The notes under the pieces: model-generated
What the model was told of the DNA's origin: nothing
Databases searched by the model: none
Seen by the model: only the letters and a program-made list of their open reading frames with translations
Shown here: piece after piece, positions 22,787-34,582 of the stretch
How positions within the stretch are numbered: position 1 is the stretch's first letter
Layout of the letters: each line of letters opens with the position of its first letter
Source: Cantharellus purpuraceus
Lineage: Eukaryota; Basidiomycota; Agaricomycetes; Cantharellales; Hydnaceae
Assembly (NCBI GenBank): GCA_025174535.1
Contig: JALBUN010000007.1
Location: 248,001 to 312,000, forward strand
DNA length: 64,000 bases
Direction of reading: 5' to 3'
Program-made: the position numbers and the translations under genes

Positions 22787-23927
22787 ACTCTGCCTGATGT
22801 CTTCCGTGACTGCCTCGAGACATGGCATCACCTTTAGCATTAATGTTTGGAATGGACGGACCGATTAGTAGGACATTGACCGCGCAATGTCAGGATGTCT
22901 CATTTTTTTTAAATTATGGAGATGGATCTGACAGTGATCGACAGTGCAACAATTCATATATGGCTCGACTGTCAACGCAAACACGGAAGGAGTGGATGCT
23001 AGATAGGTCGAGTAGTGCGTTCTTTTCCCGCAGCTTGGTAGATTAGAGTGGGCTGAACTTTCTGAGAGCTTTTATTAGATATCACTGTAGCCTCCTTGTA
23101 CATCATACCTACATTAACGACTCGCACTGCATGACTCTCTTTGTAATTTGTGCAGCTGATAATAGATCATCATGTTCTCATTTCCAGAATAACACGAGAC
23201 GTACACAAAGGTATATTTCTCAACATTTTAGGGGTGGTATGGTCGACATGGGATCAGTGGCACCGACGGCCTGCGGTTCTTGAGCGATGCCATTTTCGCT
23301 GACAGGGCTAACTAGGCTGGGTGGGTCTGGCCATCGTTACTGAAATGACACTTAATGTATATGAGAACCCCAGGTAGAGCACAGAGCCGTTCTACACAAG
23401 AGCGGAGTACTCAGGTAGGTGTGGCACGGGAGTGTTTGAGATCCCGCTGAGCAGTGGGAATGTGTGAAGCATGGGTTGTGTATATACGCTGTGTTCAATG
23501 GGGCCAAGCATTAAGATCCGGTTGACTGACGAGAGCAAGGACACACTTGTATTGTCCAAGGTCATTGAGCGTGCCGCCCGCATTGAGACGGCCTGCGACA
23601 GACCTTTTCCATTGGTCCTCTCCAGGGTCGTTATTCGTAGAGTCTGGACTCAAGAAAGCAATAGACAAGGAGGAAGAAATAAAGTTTAGCTATTGTTCGT
23701 TAGCCGGGCCACAGGCGGAACGTGCCGGCGCCGATGGACCAATGAAGCGCTGCTTACATAATCAATTCCGGGGTCTGGGACGCAAAACATGGACCTACAG
23801 CGTACACCAGTGGGAGGAAATAAAGACGAGCGAGTTTCTTTTCAACTTTCTCACACTGATTCGTGTAAAAGCCCCCAGCCTCTCTCTCTCTTCTACCACC
23901 ACCATCTCATCCCTCTCTTCTCCACTC
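22787..23927. other. Intergenic region upstream of the HMG-box gene
   Basis: No supported gene. The last 50 bases (about 23876-23927) are a CT-rich pyrimidine tract, typical of basidiomycete promoters and transcription starts. An open frame runs from 23547 into the HMG gene, but its first 127 codons look like 5' leader. Confidence 0.4.
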
Positions 23928-25696
23928 ATGTCTCCCGACTCCAACACACCCTCTTCGTCTAAACAACCCTCGTCTGGCAACGTGGAACATATTAAACGTC
24001 CTGCCAATGCCTGGATCCTATTCCGCTCAGCCGTGATCAAAACCTTTACTGATCAACCAGGTGTTCGCCAAGCCACCCTCTCGGGACTAGTTTCCGAGAT
24101 GTGGAAGAACGCAGCTCCAAGCGTGAAAGCATACTATAAGCATCTCGGTAGCATCTCGTTCGCCGAGCATCGCGCCAAATACCCCGACTATCGCTTCCAC
24201 CCCGTGAAGAGGGAGGAGAAGTTGCGACTTAGGGCTGAGCGCGAGGCTGAGAGAAAGGCAAAATCCAAGCTGGCGCGTGGAAAGGCATCCAGGATACGTC
24301 GCACCGTACGCAATGACCCCCCGCCCCCGTTGCTCACGACCACTCCGCGTCCCGCTGGCCCTCCTCGTCCCGTGTCCGACGCGTCGACCTCGTCCTCCCA
24401 GACCAATGCCGCCACCCAGCCTGCCGTTCCGCCCCCCATGGTCCCATTCGTGTGGGTTCCCACCCTGCCTGTCGTGCAAGCGCCCATCTCTCCCGTCGTG
24501 CAGTCACCCGCTCAGCTTCAGGCACCTACTTCCCCCACGAACTCTTCGACTCCAACTGCATCGCCGTCTGCACAGGGGACGTCGAAGCTGTCGCCATACC
24601 AAAACCCTGTCCCGCCGTTGGTTGCCCCTCAACCCAGCAGCATGCTACCGCCAGCGTCGTTGTCGATTTGGGAGCAACAGCCACAACAGCAGCACGTCCA
24701 ACCGCAACAAGCAGAGTGCGGCGTCTCTCCTTCCGCATTGCAGGCAAATCAGACCTCATCACTCGACTTTCCAGAGTACGGACTCGCATCTGTGGGTTTG
24801 TTTCTTTAACTTTCGAAGACTAGTTTAACTGACGTTGCATGCAGCATCAGCTCACAGTTCCGCTCCCTGCACAGCCCTTGCAGGAGCCCGTGGAGTGGGA
24901 TCATAATGGATTCCCCCTGTCGTACGCATCAATGGAGAATCCAAGCAATGATCCCATGATGTATATCTTCGGCACTGGGGATATATTCAATAATGAGCAA
25001 GTTTTCGATGATGCCAATGGTATCAAAGTCGATTACAGCGGCATGGACCCCAATTCGTTCGGTTTCTTCAACTCTTACGGCTCGACTAGTTCGTTCGATG
25101 GTTCAATGGCGGGTCCGAGCGGTACCAACCACGGAATGATGCAGGGCAACTCCCAGGGCTTCTCCAAGTTGTTCAACTCTTTGATCGAGGAGGACCCTTC
25201 GAGCGTCGCGGGCCCCAGCCAGTTGGACGTGCCATCGGCCAACGTGGCTGAGACGTCGAACATGCACCCCGCTGAGCTTGACCAGATGATGGCGTCGCTC
25301 CTTCAGTCCATTGAGAGTGGGGAGATGTGGGAGAGCAATGGTGCGAGCGGGAGTGGGTCTGAAGAGGCTGCATCTGCTTCTGCCAGTGCCAGTGTGGCTC
25401 CCGAGGCTGGGTCTATGGAGCAGGCTCAGTATGTCCCTCAGCTTGCTGAGCAGCAGGTCCAGTACTACTCCCAGCCTATGGCGCAGCAGGTTCAGCATGT
25501 TGCTCAGCCTACGGAGCAGCAGGTCCAGAACGTTGCCCAGCCTGCTGAGCAACAGACTCAATCCTACCCCCAGCCTGTGTATACCCCGCCCGCCTACGTT
25601 CCTCCTGCGGGTGCGACCTACGCTTCGACCAGACGTGTGGGTGCCGACTGGAAACATCGGAAGGTCTCTTTCGGGTCCGACACCATGTCTACATGA
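23928..25696 (+). CDS. HMG-box transcription factor
   Basis: Two exons (23928-24791 and 24845-25696) encode 571 residues. The 53-base intron has a TTAACTGAC branch region. Residues 21-90 form one HMG box of the MATA/SOX type: it begins HIKRPANAWILFRS, has the conserved SEMWK segment and ends KYPDYRFHPVKREEK. Lys/Arg-rich sequence follows. The remainder is Pro/Gln/Ser-rich, with QQVQ and AEQQ repeats at about 450-535, as in activation regions. Sequence-specific HMG factors of this type control mating and fruiting genes in basidiomycetes (for example Prf1- and Pcc1-like proteins), but the box alone does not identify an orthologue. Start choice: the first ATG after the pyrimidine tract, just before the box. 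Confidence 0.88.
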
Positions 25697-25849
25697 TTCA
25701 AACCCGGATCGGACGCAAGCATATCAATCAGAACGGTATGCGCCTGTGTATATAAAGGAGAGAGCAGTGTGGTATGCTGCATATATGCCCTATCCCAAGC
25801 CTGGCTTGTCCATGGTGAATAGTTTGCTGTACATTCTTCACTGGGTTTT

Positions 25850-25981
25850 AACATGGTGTGAGTAACCAGAAATCGCCACGAAGGTGTCGCGATGTGAGTA
25901 CGAGAATTGAAACAACTCTTTCAATCCTCGTACTCACATCGCGACACCTTTGTGGCGATTTCTGGTTACTCACACCATGTT
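25850..25981. repeat. Long near-perfect palindrome (62-bp arms, 6-base loop)
   Basis: The left arm is 25851-25912 and the right arm 25919-25980, with loop CAACTC; one more A-T pair extends it on the outside. I count two mismatches in 62 pairs. The arm begins ACATGGTGTGAGTAACCAGA. It lies about 155 bases downst­ream of the HMG-box stop, so it would be in or just after that transcript's 3' end. It could be a small foldback transposon, a hairpin RNA source or a transcription-end structure; the sequence does not decide. Confidence 0.9.
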
Positions 25982-28098
25982 CATACAATGTACACTATTC
26001 TTTGACTGACCCTTCTTGAATAAAATTTTGTTTATCTTATGTATATTGCATCGTGAGGGATTCCTTTGACATTCTCTCATGACATCTCGGCCCATGTAAA
26101 CTAGAACAAAGCTAGTTCATCCTCTGACCTCCGTAGTGTGAGATGAAAATAGAATGAATATTTCTTGACCTGTGAGTATTATGATCTTTACCGCAACTGA
26201 CATGCACCTCATAACATCTCTCTCTTGCTTCACGATGTATTGTTGTATGCCTAACAAACTCAAAATATTTAATCCTATTTACCTTTTGTTCGTCCCAGCA
26301 GATTGGTGCGCTCGGCAGGTGGGCGGAGTTTAGTAACTACATCAAGACCCCAGACACTTAATGAACCCGTGGGAGAAAGTTTAGGACACAAAGTTCATTG
26401 TGTCGGGAAGTGCGTTTTGATTGCCTTATGGGTATCACAATGCATCCCGTCAGGAAAATTAAACTTTTCTGGTTTGCTTTTGCGAATTCCGTTCCATGAG
26501 GGAAGTGCGTGCTAGTCATTTCATTATTGAATATTGAACTCTCCACTGCATGCGTGCTCCATTGTCTGCCCTACCCGTTCGCGTAATATCTCGGGAATGG
26601 AACAAAGGGATCATTGGGATATCATGCTTTTTATATGCAACGATGCTGTTATGGTCACTGCGGTGCGTGCCGGTCATGTGGAGATTCGACATGTGCTTGG
26701 TAGTGTGTGCCATCACTAGTGTCTGCTCGGCATGACGAGGCGAGCAGGGAGAGCTGTCGCGGTAGACTTTAGAGGGTCGTTCACCCGACCCACACTGATC
26801 AACAGCAGTCATCGTAGTTCGTGTGAGATAAGGTAGAAACAATACAGCTTCTGTAAAGTAATCTCTGCATGCATAGCCATCGTCGACGACGACTTTGGTT
26901 GAACATCGACGCTGCTGGGCACCCTTCGGGCATCGGAGAATTGGATCCCGCTGATGTTTTGATTTACATATCTGCTCTCCGAGGTTGTTCAAGTTCGTAT
27001 AACGACTTGGCTGGCACACAGCGGGCAACAACGAAATCAAACAGCCGTCTAAACACCTACGCTAGCTCTACAACCGACTAATCAACAGACGAGCAAGCTG
27101 AGCTGCCAGCGTAGGAGTGTCACAACTCGACAACGTTTGCCAGGGTACAACTCGAGCTTGGAAAGCGGGAGTGATATTGGCACTGGGCAGCGTGGCTTTG
27201 AAGCTCTGACTTTGGGATATTCCTCCCCTTTGCATCTGGCGTCGCATCCGAATCCCCCAGCCTGCTGAGCAACAAGAAAGCAAGTACTTGGCTCTGAGAC
27301 ATACGTCGTGTCTACTAGCAGAGAGTATCGAGCTCACTAGCCCCTTGGCTGGGAATCGGATGTGGCCTGGGACGCTGACTGGGAGCTACACATGAGGCAC
27401 GTGGCGCGCGCTTGTAGCAGCACATGACAAGCGCACATCATGGAAGTCATGCTAGGTGCGTGCCACCTAGCATAAAATCTAGTGACTTGGCTAGGCTCGT
27501 GTTCTGCTGTGAGGGAGGGATGGCGCTGAAGTTCTTTATATTTTGAATCCTGCTGTACTTATAGGTTTTTTATAACAATAGTCATGCGAAGAAACAATAA
27601 GTATACAAAGTATGAAGCTGTGGAAAACGCGTGGATGACTGTCCACATTGGGAACAATATGTATCACTTACATGTATATTTTGTGGATGAAGGTTCACAT
27701 GTACAACCAGTTTGCAATGTGTCTGATGACCTGCTATTGTTGACTCCTCTTTACATAGACAAGCCTGTAGAAAAATGACTGCACAAGAACAGAGGAAATG
27801 TGCCAGGATCATGCCAAGAGTGTTCCAAAGAGAGGAGGACCCTGGAGAAGTGCCAGTGAGTCTGGGTAAAGGGGCTATTGAGAATTGTCAAAGGAGTGGG
27901 CTCTTGAAGCCTTTCCTGTTGGATTTCAAACCACACATCGATTATGGATGCGCAATGCATTATGTTTTGGCATGTATTACTATGTGTATCAATGGCTCAT
28001 GGTTTTGTGTTGCTAAGCCTTAAGCTGTAGGATATATATTTTCACAGGCATACTTGTTTCACCTCAGTGCTTTTGTCACTTGTGCTGAGGTGAGTAGG
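25982..28098. other. 2.1-kb region with no recognised gene
   Basis: Frames on both strands (for example 27040-26516 minus, 174 codons) have no domain and no supporting splice structure. A small hairpin, ATGCTAGGTG ... CACCTAGCAT, lies at 27449-27473 with a 5-base loop. From about 27540 the sequence is AT-richer, and two short frames (27584-27778, 27775-28023) overlap without recognisable content. Confidence 0.35.
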
Positions 28099-28248
28099 TG
28101 TTACATCCTGTGGCACCAAGTCCAGTCTCCAGATCTCCTTCATCTCCATCTCCATCATCTCCATCTCCTTCATCTCCATTCTCCATCATCTCCACCTCCA
28201 TCAACTCCATCTCTGTCAACCCTGAACTCCATTATTGTTCTCCTTATA
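28099..28248 (-). repeat. Family-E LTR fragment (reverse)
   Basis: It starts TGTTACATCCTG and runs through degenerate CTCCATCTCC repeats, the reverse of the family-E minisatellite, to GTTCTCCTTATA, where the family-A 3' LTR begins. The family-A element therefore inserted into an older family-E LTR. Confidence 0.7.
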
Positions 28249-28758
28249 TGTTATGCACTAGGTCTGATTGGGGGTCAGAGTTTGGGTCAGAGTTTTGGGT
28301 TGGAGTCAGAGCAGGGGTCAGAATGGACTTGGCTTCAGCTTATATGCTGTGCCCTCACTAATACCTTTGTCCAAGATTTTGGAGATGGAGTACAATTTAG
28401 ACAGTTCAGATTGGACTTAGGAGCTAGGTGTGATTCAATATTCGAAATGGGGAATGAGGTCCCCAGTCAGGCAACTTAAATACATATTTGAAATCTAATA
28501 ATAATTACTCCAGTGATGGGTCTCTGAGGCTGACAGCCTTATGTGAGTATGTCCAAGTCCAATGGGGACAGATGTCTGAGTTCCTATGCTGATGCTGATG
28601 CATCAATTGGAACTGGAGGTGGATGAGTGAGATCAACGGTGACAATTGGACAGACTAATAAAGACATGATGGTTTCCAAATGGAGTATAGATTTCATGTG
28701 TGCAGGGATTTGAGTGGATCAGATGGGGATCTGGGCATTAATGAATATAGTCGTAACA
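28249..28758 (-). repeat. Family-A 3' LTR of copy 2
   Basis: This 510-bp LTR starts TGTTATGCACTAGG and ends CGTAACA, followed by GTATCTCTCCATTAAGG exactly as in copy 1. CpG sites present in copy 1 are largely TG or CA here. Confidence 0.85.
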
Positions 28759-28859
28759 GTATCTCTCCATTAAGGCTGAGCCCTTGAGGCCTCATGTCTG
28801 TGGATTGAATAGGTGAGACGGTTGGGCACAGTTGGGGTTATACTGGGGGTCTGGAGACA

Positions 28860-28866
28860 TATAAAA
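28860..28866 (+). promoter_or_regulatory. TATA box of the antisense gene, copy 2
   Basis: TATAAAA sits 33 bases upstream of the ATG at 28899, the same spacing as in copy 1. Confidence 0.5.
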
Positions 28867-28898
28867 GGAGGGGCATGATTGAGGTCTTATCCTCAATG

Positions 28899-30406
28899 AT
28901 GTCGAACCCTTTAGCAAACATGAGTGTGGCCAAGCTCGAGCAGTTGCTCCTGGCCTGACAGAAGGAAGAAGAAGAGGAGCAGAGATGGAAGGAGGAGGAG
29001 GAGGTGGAACAGAGATGGAAGGAGGAGGAGGAGGTGGAACAGAGATGGAAGGAGGAGGAGGAGGTGGAACAGAGATGGAAGGAGGAGGAGGAGGAGGTGG
29101 AACAGAGATGGAAGGAGGAGGAGGAGGTGGAACAGAGATGGAAGGAGGAGGAGGAGGTGGAACAGAGATGGAAGGAGGAGGAGGAGGTGGAACAGAGATG
29201 GAAGGAGGAGGAGGAGGTGGAACAGAGATGGAAGGAGGAGGAGGAGGTGGAACAGAGATGGAAGGAGGAGGAGGAGGTGGAACAGAGATGGAAGGAGGAG
29301 GAGGAGGTGATGGAATGGAGATGGAAGGAGGAGGAGGTGGTTAAACAGAGACGGAAGGAGGAGGAGGAGGAGGGGAGGAGGCAGAATGAAGATGGAAAGA
29401 GGAGGAGGTGGTGGAACAGAGATGGAGGGAGGCAAAGGAGGTGGAAAGGAATTGGAAGGAAGAAGAAGTGAAGGCAGAGCGAGCATGCAAGGTCAAGGAG
29501 CTTATGGCCACAATGGAGGCCACAAGGCTGAAGGAAGTGGAGGAACAGGCACATGAGCTAGAGGCTGCCATGGAGGTAGAGGAGGAGGTGACCAGGGCAG
29601 GGACCACTAGTCACCCAGGGAGTCCAAGTGTGCCAATACGGGCACAGACCCCCAAGGTTGCCATTATCTCAGTCACATGTATGGAGTTGACCTGTCCAAC
29701 AACTGCCCCACTGGTAGACTCACTGGTGCATTTGCGACCACGGCCATTGTTTGCAGTGGGTGCAGCTGAAGAGGATGATGCAGTGGAGGCAGAGAGGGTG
29801 GAAGTGGAGGCGGATCCCAATGTGGACATGGAGCTCAATGCAAATGCGGAGCCTGAGGTGGGTGTGGATGTCAGGATGGATAAGGAACCTGATCTGACCT
29901 TGAATTGTTATGAGGAAATGGCCTGGGTAGCCACGGTTGAAGCTCACAAATGGGTGGAGCTATATGCTGCTATCACAAAGAAGAATCTCAAGGTCACGGT
30001 TTTCTCATTGAAGGCATACCCAAGCATTGATATGGAGAAGTGGGAAGCAGATCAGAGGGTCATATGGCATAAAGCAGAGGATTGCATAGTGGCAACTCGC
30101 AAGAAGGAGCTGCATGTTGCTAGGTCAGCAATTCAACTTCATGAGTGCAAGATGGAGAAGGCTGCAGCAGAGCAGCAGGGCAAGGAGGAGAGGGAGCAAT
30201 TGGAGGCCATGTCAAAAAGGAGCGGACCTCTCATGGCTCTGGCTCCGATGGAGCCATTTGGCAGTCCAGGTATAATATGCAACTTGTGTCATGACATGGG
30301 CATGGAGTGTGTATGGCCCACTGGTCCAACCCACTGCCTTTGGTCCTGCAATCATTGTTGGGGTTGGAAAGGAGGGTGTAGGATTGATGGCAAGTTCAAT
30401 CCCTGA
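28899..30406 (+). pseudogene. Antisense element gene, copy 2 (nonsense mutations, expanded coiled coil)
   Basis: This is the homologue of 14056-15206. The LLLARRKEE segment of copy 1 reads CTG GCC TGA CAG here: CGA became TGA and CGG became CAG, two CpG transitions, and the TGA ends the frame early. The coiled coil is expanded by a 30-bp repeat (28981-29340). From 29408 the frame is open to 30406, and all six cluster cysteines remain (CNLCHDMGMEC ... CNHCWGWKGGC), although flanking Arg are lost. The region is intact where copy 1 has its one-base deletion (near 14865), so the two copies together show one ancestral frame. A Gypsy element (30415-39756) separates it from its downstream part. Confidence 0.72.
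28981..29340 (+). repeat. 30-bp minisatellite coding RWKEEEEVEQ
   Basis: About 11 near-identical units of AGATGGAAGGAGGAGGAGGA + GGTGGAACAG, one with an extra GAG codon, and a degenerate last unit. Copy 1 has only one or two units here. The period is a multiple of three, so the coiled coil stays in frame. Confidence 0.92.
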
Positions 30407-30414
30407 AGTCAGAG

Positions 30415-31194
30415 TGTCAGGGTTCAAATGAGTCATATTCTATTTTTAGTATTTTCTCTTGACACCCCTATCAGCACAGCCTGTCAGGGTGCATCTCCCC
30501 TATTTCATTGCCCCTATCATTGCCCCTATCCTTCCTCCCTATTATTCCCCTATCCTTCCTCCCTATTATTCCCCTATCCTTCCTCCCTATTATTCCCCTA
30601 TCCTTCCTCCCTATTATTCCCCTATCCTTCCTCCCTATTATTCCCCTATCCTTCCTCCCTATTATTCCCCTATCCTTCCTCCCTATTATTCCCCTATCCT
30701 TCCTCCCTATTATTCCCCTATCCTTCCTCCCTATTATTCCCCTATCCTTCCTCCCTATTATTCCCCTATCCTTCCTCCCTATTATTCCCCTATCCTTCCT
30801 CCCTATTATTCCCCTATCCTTCCTCCCTATTATTCCCCTATCCTTCCTCCCTATTATTCCCCTATCCTTCCTCCCTATTATTCCCCTATCCTTCCTCCCT
30901 ATTATTCCCCTATCCTTCCTCCCTATTATTCCCCTATCCTTCCTCCCTATTATTCCCCTATCTTGGTTCTCCTATCCGTCTCTATCATTTAGTATAAGGA
31001 CTTGCCTTGGTGCAGTGTGATCCTCTCAGCTTGATCTCTGAGGTTATCTGCTGTACCAGGTAAGTCCTATGTATTTATCAGAAACAGCTGTATAGACTGA
31101 GGTTATCCACTGTACCAGCTGGCATTATCTCTTATCAGCTCTCATCTATTGAGCATCTTGTTGTTGTGGCCTCGTCATCAGTGTCACCCTCACA
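30415..31194 (+). repeat. 5' LTR of Gypsy F, enlarged by a minisatellite
   Basis: 780 bp against 313 bp for the 3' LTR. The difference is an 18-copy 24-bp array (30523-30954) and a roughly 60-bp segment between two GAGGTTATCxxCTGTACCAG repeats (about 31040-31120) that the 3' LTR lacks. Outside these the two LTRs match closely. Confidence 0.93.
30523..30954 (+). repeat. 24-bp minisatellite, 18 copies
   Basis: The unit is CCCCTATCCTTCCTCCCTAT + TATT, repeated exactly 18 times over 432 bp with almost no variation. The 3' LTR holds one unit (39552-39575). Confidence 0.97.
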
Positions 31195-31262
31195 GAAGAT
31201 CAAGCTCATAAGACGACCCCACACCTCATAACACTTTCCCTATTAACTTCTTCACCGATACT

Positions 31263-32270
31263 ATGACCGATCAGCTCCCTGAAGCCTATTGGGACACTCT
31301 AGGTGAAAGTGGTGGCTTTCTGTGAGCATTGCTCAACACCCAGGCACAGCAGCTCCAGCAGCTGCAACTCCAGAACCAGCACCTCCAGAGCCAGTTTGCC
31401 AATGTCCAGAACAACCTAGCAGATGCTGCCACTGCTGCCACCATCACTGCAGCACAGACCATCTCTCAGACCATCTCATTTCCCACACCCCCTCCTGCAT
31501 CATCATCCGTTCACCCAATAAGGGCAGCTGAACCAGCCAAATTCAATGGAGATCATGCAGAGATGGAAGGTTTCATTCGCTCTATCAGGCTTGCCATTGC
31601 AGTCCAGCCTACATCTTTCCTAGATGAGTGGACCAAGATCCTCTATGCCCTCTCTTTTATGACAGGAGGTTCTGCTGAAGTATGGGTGCACAATGAGACA
31701 CAGGCAGTCATTGACAGGACCTCACCACTCTCCACCTTGGAGGAATTCATTAAGCAGGTGGAGAATGCTTTTGGGGACCCTGACTGCTCTTGAACAGCAC
31801 AAACAAAGTTACATGATCTTAGGATGACACCTGGCATGTCAGCGGATGAATACATGGCACAGTTTGAGATACTAGCAGGAAGGACTGGGTTTAACAATGC
31901 AGCACTGGAAGATGCCTATGCCCAAGGGCTCCTTGCAATGATTCTTGACAAGATCCATGCACAGCCATCCCTCCCATCGGATCTCAAGGCGTGGAAGGAA
32001 GCGGCCTGTCAAATTGACCGCAACCACCGTCGTCTTCTAGAAGTGAGACATGCTCAGACTTCCCTCACTCCTGCTCACTCTACCCCATCCTGCCCTCACA
32101 GCACTCCAGTCATCTCTGTACCAACTACCTTGGCAATCTCTAATGGTGCTGCACCTATGGATATTGACTCCAACCACCATTGCATTGAGACTCAGATGTG
32201 CTATAACTGTGGAAAGTGTGGCCATATATCCCCAGCATGCCCTGAACCATGCAAGGAATGTATCTGAGCT
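31263..32270 (+). pseudogene. Gag of Gypsy F
   Basis: The frame starts MTDQLPEAYWDTLGESGGFL. A Gln-rich coiled segment follows (LQQLQLQNQHLQ), then a retrotransposon Gag domain (AKFNGDHAEMEGFIRSIRLA) and a CCHC knuckle, CYNCGKCGHISPAC, near 32200-32240. TGA stops at 31322, 31791 and 32266 lie where the flanking residues suggest Arg. Gag would form the virus-like particle and bind element RNA. The normal length would be about 330-340 residues. Confidence 0.85.
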
Positions 32271-34582
32271 GATCTCACACAAACAGCAATTGCTGGCATG
32301 ATATCAGAGTCAGTAGCAGCTGCACTGAAGGTCAAGGAAGAAGTGCAGAAGGCAGTAATCCCAAAGCAAGAGGAGAAGCAGGATTTTCAGGCCAGTCAGC
32401 AGTGAAGAGCATGCCCTGCCTGACAAACTGGTTTTCAGTTCTTGAATCATGTACTGTAGGGCTCACAAGTGATATGTTACACACACACCCCCTTGTCCAT
32501 CAGACTGAAACCAAAACAGCCATGCCTGAAACCCCTTCTCAACTTCCAGCTAAACATGTGACCCTCCTCATCTCTACCTTTGATCTGCAGACATCCGTCG
32601 ATGTACAAGAATTCCCATGAAAATCCACTCGGTAGACACTGGATACCCTCTAGCAGTAGATGCACTCCTTGATAGTGGTGCTACAGGAATGTTCATTGAT
32701 GCAGAATATGTCAAAGCAGAGAAACTTCAAATGCGCCCTCTACCACATGCCATACCTGTTTATAACATTGATGGGACCCCAAATGAAGCAGGTTCAATCA
32801 AGGAAGAAGTCGATCTCATCTGCACATATGGGACCTATACTGAACGTGCCACATTTTCAGTCACAAGCCTGGGAACCTCTGGCATAATTGTTGGGCACAC
32901 CTGGCTTGTGAAGCACAACCCAGAGATAGACTGGCATACAGGAAAGGTACAGATGACTCGCTGCCCTGATTCATGTGGAGAAGTACCAGAACACAAAGAG
33001 CATTCACTTGGCACAACTCCTTCAAATGACAAGAACTCACACAGGCAACCACAATATGAGGGAGACTGAACATTTGTTATCTTTGTAGAAGAAGACTTGG
33101 AGAATATCTATGCTGGTTCAACAGTTTCTCAACAGCTTGCACAGAAGGCTGCAGAATCTACTCCAGTCAAACCTTCGAGGAGATTGTCCCAAAGTTGTAC
33201 TGGGGATTTAAGGATGTTTTTGCAAAGGAGTCCTTTGACCAACTTCCACCTCAAAAACTGTGGGACCACACTATTAAACTCACTCCAGGAGCGCAACCCT
33301 TCAGCACAAAGGTCTATCCAATGTCCCCAAATGAGCAGAGGGAGTTGGACACATTCCTTGAGGAGAACCTACGGAATCATCGTATACATCCTTCAAGTCA
33401 CCCATGGCATCTCCTGTCTTTTTTGTGAAGAAGAAGGATGGTAATCTTTGTTTTGTGCAAGACTACCGCAAGCTGAATGATATCATGGTCAAGAATGCCT
33501 ACCCACTACCCCTGGTACCAGACATCATGAATGAAATTGCCGCAGCCAATGCCAAGTACTTTACCAAGCTTGACATCCGATGGGGATATAACAATGTGCG
33601 TATTAAAGAGGGTGATGAGTGGAAGGCAGCCTTTCAAACCAATCGTGGTCTATTTGAACCCCTGGTCATGTTCTTTGGTCTCACAAATAGCCCAGCAACC
33701 TTCCAGACGATGATGAATGACATTTTCAAGGACCTCATTGATGATGGCACTATGGTAGTGTTCATGGACAGCATCCTCATTTTCACTGAATCCCTAGAAC
33801 AACACCACACGATTGTGCAATCTGTCCTTGAAATTCTTTGGGCCAACCACCTGTACCTCAAACCAGAGAAATGCCTTTTCATGCAACAGAAGGTAGATTA
33901 TCTTGGATTGATTCTCTCACAGGGACAGGTAGCTATGGACCCAGTTAAGGTGGCCAGAGTCAGAGACTGGCCCACACCATGCAATGTGACAGAAGTCAAA
34001 TCCTTCCTGGGCTTCATCAATTTCTACTGTCGCTTCATTGAGGACTTCTCACATATCACAAAGCCTCTGAATCGGTTAACAAAGGCAGATACACAGTGGT
34101 CCTGGATACCTGATGGCCCAGAACAAGAAGCCTTTGATAAACTCAAGCAGCTTGTCATGTTGACTCCAAACCTTGTCCTCCCAGATCAAACCAAGTGTTT
34201 TTGACTAGAGACAGATGCTTCAGCATATGCAACAGGTGCTGTTCTATCTCAACTCTGTGACAATGAGAGATGGAGGCCAGTAGGTTTTGTATCCAAGAGC
34301 CTTTCAGATGCAGAGCGCAACTATGCCATCCATGATAAGAAATTGCTCTCAGTCGTCCATGGACTAGAAGAATGGCACCACATCTTGGAAGGGACCAAAT
34401 ACAAGATTGAAATCCTTAATGACCATCAAAACCTCACATATTTCTGTACAGCTCAGAATCTCAATTGTCAACAAGCTCACTGGTCACTATACCTTTCTCG
34501 TTTTGACTTTGAACTGATCCACCGTCCTGGACGACATTCAGCCAAACCTGATGCCCTCTCACAACGTGTAGATCATAAGCGG

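Noticed and set aside
26516..27040. 174-codon minus-strand ORF
   Set aside because: No domain, no intron-supported extension, mixed composition; probably chance.
28838..29554. Minus-strand frames of 190-240 codons with SSSFHLCST repeats
   Set aside because: Antisense shadow of the 30-bp minisatellite in the antisense element gene.
30523..30954. CRISPR-like regular array
   Set aside because: Units are contiguous without spacers and the genome is eukaryotic; a minisatellite.
30428..31020. Three overlapping plus-strand frames of 170-189 codons
   Set aside because: They are translations of the 24-bp minisatellite, whose period keeps all frames open; not genes.
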